Source: Pollenia angustigena
Taxonomy: Eukaryota; Arthropoda; Insecta; Diptera; Polleniidae
Assembly (NCBI GenBank): GCA_930367215.1
Contig: OV884060.1
Span: forward strand, 101,270,151 to 101,334,150
Direction of reading: 5' to 3'
Length of the DNA stretch: 64,000 bases
Shown here: positions 56,936 to 64,000 of the stretch, in pieces
How the letters are laid out: each line of letters opens with the position of its first letter
Numbering within the stretch: position 1 is the first letter of the stretch
The notes under the pieces: generated by a model
Database searches by the model: none
Told to the model about the DNA's origin: nothing
Seen by the model: the letters and a program-made list of their open reading frames with translations, nothing else
Program-made: the position numbers and the translations under genes

Positions 56936-57838
56936 TAAGGAACAAGCTGGATCCGCGCCTGCGTTGCCACTTAGTTTTTTTATGATGTACCCCATAAAGG
57001 TCGGTATAGACTTTTGTCATAGAAAGTCTGTGTTACATTTTTTGAATAAAATAAAAAAAATTTATAAAAAGAAAAAAAAATTATAACAGATAAATGTACA
57101 AAAATATATTTATTTATGTTCGCATACAAACGCTTCAAGACATAAAAAAGGATATAAACATTTTTTGTACTTATATTCTGTTTTATACATTAAAACTTTT
57201 TGAAATAAGTTTATTTTTGCACTTTGTAATTAATTTTGTTTTTGTTTCCGTGTATAAATTAAATAAAAAAAAAAGGGGAATGCCAGCAACGATTTCATTT
57301 ACACAAATCTAACGAATTACACAGGCCAACACTCAATTTGCTTCTTTGAATTTATCAACTGATTCTAGTTAATTTTGGTGCGCTGAATTCAAATCTGTAA
57401 TCAGTTTGTCTCTATCAGCTCTAGTTTTCATGATATAGCTTATTTGTGTTTTTAAAAAAGATGATGTGACTGAAATGCAAATATCTTCAAGAATTTTAAA
57501 GGGATTATGTAATTCTTTTTTTCTAGTGAAAGGTTATAAAATTTTTAAGATAACCATGGGTTTTAATTTTGTCGGGCTGTGTTATATTTCTGCAGAAGAA
57601 AATGTAAAAATCCAAACTTAGAATTTCGGCCAAATTCAATACTGTTATTTAAAAGTGAAATTGTGGCAACTTCAGGAAGCAGCTTCTTGCTTCCCCTTTT
57701 AATCACTAGCTATCTTCCACTAACAAGGAGTTATTCACCCTTTTTGTAGCTAAAACTTTTCAGCATAGCTAGTACTGAAAAGTAAAAGCTAGTACTAGTG
57801 CTATCTAGTATAAACTACATTTTTTTACTCGGCCATTG

Positions 57839-58921
57839 TAGTGTAAATGGGCTTTTAGGGTAACTTTGCTGGCAGTCAACTTGAACCACTTGATCACTTC
57901 CAGTATTTTAAAAACTTTTTTAGAAAATTTCAAAATGCAATATTTTAATAGTATGTAGGTATAACAAATATTTATTTGCGCCTTAACTGTTTAAAATAGA
58001 AGTTTATTTATAATCTTAAATTCTATAATATATTCTACTATACAAACAATTTAATCTGTTTTAAGCAAACTATTCACTAGTGCTTCTATAATAAAGCCTA
58101 TTCAACCATTTCTGCAAACATTTACATTATAAAACCATCGTACATCACAAACTACACATTTTTATTTCGAAAAAAGATTCGTACAGACATGGACATGTCA
58201 CTACATATGAAGTACAGTACATATTTATAAACAAGTATGTATACAACTACATAGTTCTTAAAAGTATTTCAGGTCTATTATATTTAAGCAAAGTAGCAAA
58301 ATTGCAAAATGCTACAAATCTCAATACGTATGATACTATTTTTTTAATTATTTGCAATCTTAGAAAAGAAAAGACTGTGTTCTCAAGGAGATTACTCTCA
58401 CAGAGAGTACTTCTGATTCGACTAGGTTGTTGAGGCACTTTCAATTGATTATTCTATATTCACTTGTATTTTAAGAAATCCCACAATTTGCTTGTTTTGG
58501 CAAGGACCTACATTTTAACTACAATTGCCAACATTATGTCTCTGTAGTCGTGTGCACTTTCAGACCCGTGCATAGATTTTTTTTTAAATACAACAGTTTT
58601 TTTGTTTCTCTCTTGCAAACACAAGGATAATAAATGTTTATAAATATATTGTGAAATATCTATTGCATATACTGCATTTACGAGAAACAATTTATAACAC
58701 ATTTGTATATTTTTGATTATACATATTTGTTTAGGAAGAAAAAAGTAAAAAATAAAATAATATGAGAAAAACATTTACCATGTAACATGAAAATAACAAA
58801 AAAAAAAAAAAATAAAAAATTTAGAAATTTATACATGTTCTCATATTTTACAGTACATCTGCACACTCACAAATGCACATCGGTTACAGTGGGCAGCAAT
58901 GAAATCGGGAAGTGAGCCATT
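57839..58921. other. AT-rich region, no gene
   Basis: Minus-strand frames at 58247-58444 and 58508-58774 show no recognisable domain. Nothing else is seen. Confidence 0.4.
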
Positions 58922-59544
58922 GGCCCCTATTATGAGTTACATTCGATAAACGATATTCGCTGGCTATCGAACATCGACTATCGAATGTTTGGTATTATGA
59001 GTTGGCAGCACTGTCGAAAATTTCGTTGTGCATCGAATTTTTCAACGAAAACAAATTTGCTTTCGACGGTGCAAATAAATGTAAAAAACTTGTTGAAAAT
59101 GTAACTACATATTTGTAATTTTTTTTGTGTTCGTATACCAAATACCATATTCTTTATCAGTTTTGTTCATTTTATGCAAGTACAACGTCATAAAGAACAA
59201 TTGGCAACGCTTATATTTCTTATGAAACAAAATTCTATTTTGACCAAATGATTTGCAGCAAAGTTTAGCATGTAAAAAATTGGGATGAAACCAAACTGAA
59301 GCTAATTTAGTTTAAAACAACCATAATTCCGCCGTGGTCACGTTTACCTTTAATTTTATTTTTAAAATTTGTAAACAAAAATTTTTTATTTTAAGTGACA
59401 GCTGATCGAAAATGTACTACTGTGAATTAACAAAATCACAATAGTAAATTTTTGTCGAACGTGCGCCATAAAACCAAATGAAAATACGTTCGATCAGCTA
59501 ATTTGACTGCTGTCGAAAATCGAATTTAGTTCATAATAGGCACC
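58922..59544. mobile_element. 623-bp MITE, TIR GGYSCCTATTATGARYTAMA
   Basis: GGCCCCTATTATGAGTTACA at 58922 and TTTAGTTCATAATAGGCACC ending 59544; similarity extends about 33 bp through ATTCGATAAACGA. Flanks are ATT on both sides. TATCGA/TCGAAA words cluster at both ends. Confidence 0.8.
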
Positions 59545-60035
59545 ATTTTTTTCATATAAAATCTTTTTTTGAAATATCTTCTTTTAATCCATATACAAAA
59601 TTTTTATTATTTTAATTGCATTTTAAACTTTAGGAGTCCTTGTAATCGTTAATGTTTATGCTTATCAAAAGAAAGTTTTTGCAAATATTTCGTTTTATTT
59701 TATTAGCGCTCACTGTAAATATGTATTTACATGTATGCATGTGGATTTTAACTTAAACAATTGGAAAATTTTTATATAAAATGTTTTATTACGATTAAAA
59801 ATACATGCAATAGTTAAAAAAAACAATATAAATATATAAATGAATGTATGTAAGTGTATACATACAGCACCACATTCACGTTTATGTATCTACAACATGT
59901 GAAATCTGTTGAAAAAATATCCATAAATACACAGAAAATATTATATACTTGTATTATTATCCTAAAATCACTTTAATACACTGATAATCATAAAATAAAA
60001 TATTTAAAAATCAAATTTTTATTTTATTTAAAATA

Positions 60036-61187
60036 CAGTAATTTTGACTTAGCTGCACAATCTCCTTTGCACGATTTTTTGTGCAGATAAAGCAAAAATG
60101 CAGCTATCTTAAATGTTGTTAGCTGCCTTAATGTGCTAATGTGCAGGTACGCAACTTTGGTTACCTGCATAAAAGGGCCGCTAAAAGTGTTTGAAAGAGG
60201 AGTAACAACGTTTATATTAATAAATTGATAACAACAATGACGTTCAAACAACCTGTAGTCATTTGTTATGTATTTTAATAATGAACGAAGTAGTCAAATT
60301 GGTAACAATAAAGTGGGGAACAGAATAGTCGCTGTAGTACAACAAAGTAGTGTCAACAGAATACGTAGTTGTAGTAGTCGTTGCAGTTGAAGCGCAAAAC
60401 TCGAAATTTTTAACTTTGTTACGCTACAGAGCATGCGTCAGCTTTAAAAACCACAACTACTTTATTCTGTTCCAACCCAATATTTGCTATTCCTTTTAGC
60501 GTTTAAAAAACTGCAGTCAAAGTAGAAAAACTGGCATTTCTTCCACTTCTTCATTTGTCGTCATTGGCCAAGAAAAAACGTTTGCTATTACTTCTGATAA
60601 TTTAGACGTAAACATTTCCTGTCAAACCAACTCAAAAATCGAAAAGTTGTACACACATTTTCGTTTTTTGTTCGACAGTTTTTGGTTTCGACTTCAGTTT
60701 TTTAAACCCTGATTCCTCTCATATAATCGTGGTAAGGTTTTTGTAACCACAAACCATATGCACAAATGAAGGTAAATGCAAACATAATAAATGAATTATA
60801 ATGATGCCAACCTGACTTGTTTGCGATTTTTATAAACAGCTTAAACTGGATATTTATGTGAAAAAGTGGGCACTATATTTTTTAATCTGTGCAGCTAACT
60901 TTGATGTTTTATATGAAAATATTTTAAAACTACCCAAAAATATGATAAATATACAGGTATACAAAAGACTCGTTAGCAAGGATTTTGAAGAATAATTACA
61001 GAAAATATGTATTTTACTTTAATTTTTGTATGACAATTATTTTAAAATGCCAAAAATTTTAGACATTTATCTCAAATGTACAGGTATAGAAAGTTCACTT
61101 AAAAATTTTTATGGTATTTTAAACAATAATGACAAAAAATATTAATTTTGTGCACTTAAACAAAAGGCAGTTAAGTCAAAACTACTG
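60036..61187. mobile_element. 1152-bp pogo-like non-autonomous element (TSD TA)
   Basis: CAGTAATTTTGACTTAGCTGC at 60036 and its inverse ending 61187 (CAGTTAAGTCAAAACTACTG), two mismatches in 21 bp, flanked by TA. The left end resembles the Drosophila pogo terminus as I remember it. GTGCAG/CTGCAC words follow. No transposase. A truncated relative lies at 20628. Confidence 0.85.
60314..60480. mobile_element. Possible small MITE, TIR GGAACAGAATA
   Basis: GGGGAACAGAATAGTCGCTG and CAACTACTTTATTCTGTTCC are imperfectly inverted within the pogo-like element; GTAGTTGTAGTAGT words sit between. Limits are approximate. Confidence 0.45.
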
Positions 61188-61353
61188 TATAACAATATGT
61201 AATTATTAGCTGGAATAATGAAAGTTACTAGGACGATTGCTTCACCCCGCAAAATGTTCATAGTAAACTGTCATCTTTAATATTCTGTTTCCTTCGTGAA
61301 GTTTTTAAAAGGTCACAAATAAAGAAATAATCTTTTTTATATTTTAAATATAT

Positions 61354-61354
<1 letters not shown>

Positions 61355-61386
<32 letters not shown>

Positions 61387-62340
61387 AAGTAAGAGTGACA
61401 TATTCGGCTATGCCGAATCTGATTTACACTTCACCATGATGAAATAAGAACAAAAAGTTATATACATAAATAACATTCTTTAGATATGTAGGTATAAATA
61501 AATATTAATTGAGACACCCCGATAAAAAAATTTTATCATTTTGCGAAGCACTAAAGGTACATTTAAAAAAATAAGCGCACAAATATGCGCTACGCAATAA
61601 GACATACAGAAATGCAGTAAAGTAAGTCAAAGAACTCTCAACAACTTTTATTAAAAAAAAATAACATTTCAAGTGCTACGGCATTCCCTTACCACAAAGC
61701 AGGTTAGTAAGGGAGAATACTAAAAAATAACTGTATCAAAACGTTCAGTGTGTAAAGCGGATCGTTACATCGAACAATTTTTATGTGCGCTGAATAATGC
61801 GCGTTATATGTCAAAAATGTATTGCTTCAAAGTGGGAACTCGCCATATAAAATTCATGTCTTCCGTAAGCGCAATGGTAAGCGAAACTTTTATGTTTCTC
61901 CCTTACAAAACCTGCTTCGTTGGAAGCTCCATTTTTTATTGGGACGCCAACTTTTCATTTCGTCATGCCGAAGAATATAAAAAAACAAAAAATTTATATA
62001 TGTACCTAAGCCCGTTTCCTCTTTTGCCAAAGTTGATGTTTAAAATTCGTTTTATAATCATAAAATCGTTTTTTAGAACATAAAAAATTGAATAAAAAAA
62101 ATTATTTTTAGGATTCGAACAGGCAATATCATCAGTCTCAGGGGAGAACTTAACAACTCGGCTACGAATGCTTTTACTGAAGAAGCATTAAATTAAAATA
62201 TATTGAGTCTATGAGTTTGTTTCTTTATTTGAGCGGCATATCATATACACGCATTAATGTGTGTGTGTGGGTATGCGTAAAATTAAACACTTTACAAATA
62301 AAATCCATCACTTGTAGTGAAGGGTATAAAAAAACCACCA
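61355..62340 (+). repeat. 31-base poly(A) and INE-1-like repeat
   Basis: 31 A (61355-61385) run into CAAGTAAGAGTGACATATTC and the TTCGGCTATGCCGAA hairpin. AAGCAGGTTAGTAAGGGAGAA (61698) is inverted at 61897. The block ends TAGTGAAGGGTATAAAAA (about 62333). The 111-codon frame at 61748-62083 has no recognisable domain. Confidence 0.55.
62109..62180 (-). pseudogene. tRNA-like (Ser/Leu-type) relic
   Basis: On the minus strand, TAGCCGAGTTGTTAAG fits an A box/D arm and TGTTCGAATCCT fits a B box, spaced as in a class II tRNA. The acceptor and anticodon stems do not pair well, so this is a relic or a SINE-type head rather than a working gene. Confidence 0.35.
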
Positions 62341-62342
62341 AA

Positions 62343-62460
62343 AAAACCACATTACCAACACTGTATTACCATAGCCACTGTATGACCGTAGAAACCAAAA
62401 TTGAATTGGTTTGTATGATATGTTTATATCATTTTGGTAATACAGTGTTGATTGGTTATG
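62343..62460. repeat. Hairpin (CCAACACTGTATTACCA)
   Basis: CCAACACTGTATTACCA at 62354 is inverted at TGGTAATACAGTGTTG (62435), with AACC outer bases extending the match. Probably a small MITE splitting the INE-1-like repeat: compare GGTATAAAAAAACC on the left with the repeat continuing at 62461. Confidence 0.6.
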
Positions 62461-63022
62461 TCGTCTAATTGGACCTTTAAGGGAAAAAATTTGAGGCAGT
62501 CGTGGATTTTTACTCATATCTCAGCCATTTGTGGATAGATCTTGCTGAATTTAAGTCCGGACCATATGTGACATAACTGTATAATTACCAGGCCCCCATC
62601 ATATATGGGGTCTTTTAAAACCCCATTTGAACCTACAGACGGACATCGTTAAATCAACTTCGCTTCTCATAAGGACTCAGAATATATATTGTACTTTATA
62701 GGGTCTAACATCAATATTATAGAAATTACAAACGGAATGACAAACTTATATATACCCTTTTCACCACCTGTGGTGAAGGGTGTAACAAGTAATATTAATT
62801 CGGCTTTACCGTATCTGATATTCCCTTCACCGTAATTTTGAAAACCCAATTGTTTCCTAGTTCAAATGGTCCGATTTTGCTCATTTTCAATATGTACTTA
62901 AAACTTTTTGTATATAAGAAATATCTGAGCGAAATTTGATCCTTCTTCGTTAAACTAACTCCGCTACTCATAAAGGGTTCAATATCAATTTGTAATATTG
63001 GACCTGTGGTGAAGAGTACAAA
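62461..63022 (+). repeat. INE-1-like repeats, one complete 3' module and one short copy
   Basis: GGCAGTCGTGGATTTTTACTC, CCCCATTTGAACCTACAGAC, AACGGAATGACAAACTTATA, CACCTGTGGTGAAGGGTGTA; then a new start CAAGTAATATTAATTCGGCTT and a second end CCTGTGGTGAAGAGTACAAA at 63002. The minus-strand frames here are shadows of the repeat. Confidence 0.6.
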
Positions 63023-64000
63023 AAAGGGTTGGCTCACATTTTACTTTAATAATCACAACTTTGTAATCGCTAAAAAATTAAATATAGTCCCAGTAAAAAT
63101 TTCGCCTACAAAATAATGTGTTGAGTAATCAGAAAACATAAAAGCACTATTTACAATTCTACTGAAAGAACCAATGAATTTTATAAGGGATGGCCGAACT
63201 ACATATATCCAGAAAAAAGTAGTTATAGAATTTGTTGTAGAAGTGGTTAAGGAAGACAGCTACTAAATAATGAGTGAAAGATGCTATTCAATTTTAAAAA
63301 GTATGTGAAGTTTTTACTGTGATGTTATGCATTCATATTAAAATGCTTAAATTTAAAACATTTTTTTTAACAAGTTAGGACGACTCAAATAAAAACCTAT
63401 TTATTTCTTCCAGTGTATTTGGTTGCAGTAATAAACATGGCTGCATATGTTATTCTGTTATTTGGTTCACAATTTGGCAGTTGATCAAATGCATTCTTTT
63501 GCCGTTTAATGTAATTGAAATTTCTAAAATAGTTTTGGCTTAAAATTTGGTGCACGGTTAAGCTGAACCTTTTTTTGGATATATGAAAAATACTTGGGTA
63601 ATATTAAAATCCACATGTACACAATTTTTTTTTTTTTAAGTTTAGCTTAAAAGGAATAATTTTAAATTTTCGTTTATAAATGTCTTTCCATCTTTATTCC
63701 TACAAACTTGACAAAAAAGTACACAACAAACAAAATGTTAAAAAAACCAACCAAATTGTTCTATAATGTATGTTTAAAAACTACGGTGGAATTTCTTAAC
63801 ATATTTTTGTTGTTTGCAATCTAAAACAAGTAATAAAGCATAGGCGCCTAAGAAGGAGTCTATGCTACCCTACAACACTTACACCAAAGTGTTGTATACC
63901 GCAATTTATCATAAATGAAAACGAAATGAATTTTTAAAATGTTATAAAGAGCTATTGTAAACATATAAACAGTGTTCCTAACCATTTGGTGCGATGTTTC
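63023..64000. other. AT-rich region, no gene; possible repeat start at 63826
   Basis: Nothing is recognised up to 63825. AAACAAGTAATAAAGCATAGG at 63825 resembles an INE-1-like start that runs off the window. Confidence 0.35.

Larger units (their letters stand above)
52131..56961 (+). mobile_element. ZMYM1-like hAT element, inactivated (TSD CGTTGCCA)
   Basis: CAGGCGCGGATTCAG at 52131 and CTGGATCCGCGCCTG ending 56961 form the TIRs, with a perfect 8-bp duplication CGTTGCCA at 52123-52130 and 56962-56969. It carries a decayed transposase (54577-55992) and is itself interrupted by a second hAT (52424-54519) and a MITE (56040-56846). Without these its own length is about 1.9 kb, so the N-terminal coding region has been deleted. 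Confidence 0.95.
51744..57834. mobile_element. Outer inverted-repeat element with CTAGTA words, split by a hAT nest
   Basis: GGCCGCGTGAATAA at 51744 and TTTTTTTACTCGGCC ending 57834, both flanked by ATTG (51740-51743, 57835-57838). The arms extend about 120 bp and share AGCTAGTACT, TCTAGTA and GGGTGAATAA/GAGGTGAATAG words in inverted order. The nest at 52131-56961 interrupts it. Confidence 0.65.

Noticed and set aside
61748..62083. 111-codon frame as a gene
   Set aside because: No known motif, no conserved start context, and it overlaps an inverted repeat and dispersed repeat sequence.

Overview
The window is AT-rich, gene-poor eukaryotic DNA, almost certainly from a higher fly (Diptera, Cyclorrhapha; a calyptrate such as a blowfly or house-fly relative is my best guess, family uncertain). 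The reasons are a Jockey-clade LINE with an insect-type Inr+DPE internal promoter, many dispersed repeats that share signatures I remember from Drosophila INE-1/DINE-1, and dense MITE-type elements. I find no host protein-coding gene, rRNA, functional tRNA or CRISPR array. Nearly all open reading frames over 60 codons are chance openings in AT-rich sequence. The real coding sequence is transposon-derived and broken: a Jockey-type gag/pol (28.3-32.5 kb), a ZMYM1-like hAT transposase (54.6-56.0 kb), a second hAT transposase remnant (38.3-39.0 kb) and a pogo/Tigger DNA-binding-domain remnant (43.5-43.8 kb).

The main content is a set of nested transposons whose limits can be read directly from terminal inverted repeats (TIRs) and target-site duplications (TSDs). 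(i) 489-10746: an inverted-repeat element split by a hAT-like element (TSD TGCTCAAC), split by another (GTTGGGCA), split by another (CAAGAAGT/CAAGAAAT), which holds a Helitron-like array with its own insertions (a hAT-like element with TSD ATTCTAAG, an 842-bp MITE, a 330-bp MITE). (ii) 40833-44178: a MITE carrying four separate insertions (two hAT-like, one Harbinger-like, one pogo-like), each confirmed by an empty paralogue at 35846-36728. (iii) 44853-46616: an inverted-repeat element split by a hAT-like element. (iv) 51744-57834: an inverted-repeat element containing the ZMYM1-like hAT (TSD CGTTGCCA), which contains a second hAT (TSD CTTATTAT), which contains a MITE.

Between the nests lie INE-1-like dispersed repeats (for example 16.0-16.8, 22.6, 24.1-24.7, 26.3-26.7, 33.1-33.7, 47.2, 47.8-49.6, 61.4-63.0 kb), foldback hairpins (12.1, 18.3-18.9, 20.8, 35.7, 45.9 kb) and a series of small MITEs. 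The LINE at 28166-32590 is full length, bounded by ATATGTCA, but inactivated by a gag stop codon and an endonuclease deletion at a TTGGGG microhomology.

I see no defence, metabolic or other undescribed multi-gene system. The most unusual signals are the depth of nesting with perfect TSDs, the set of hAT-like families that share a CAGnG(T/C)TGCC end but each carry a different iterated sub-terminal word, a nearly identical pair of 842-bp MITEs, palindromic MITEs whose two arms covary, and a Helitron-like array with an internal 117-bp minisatellite.
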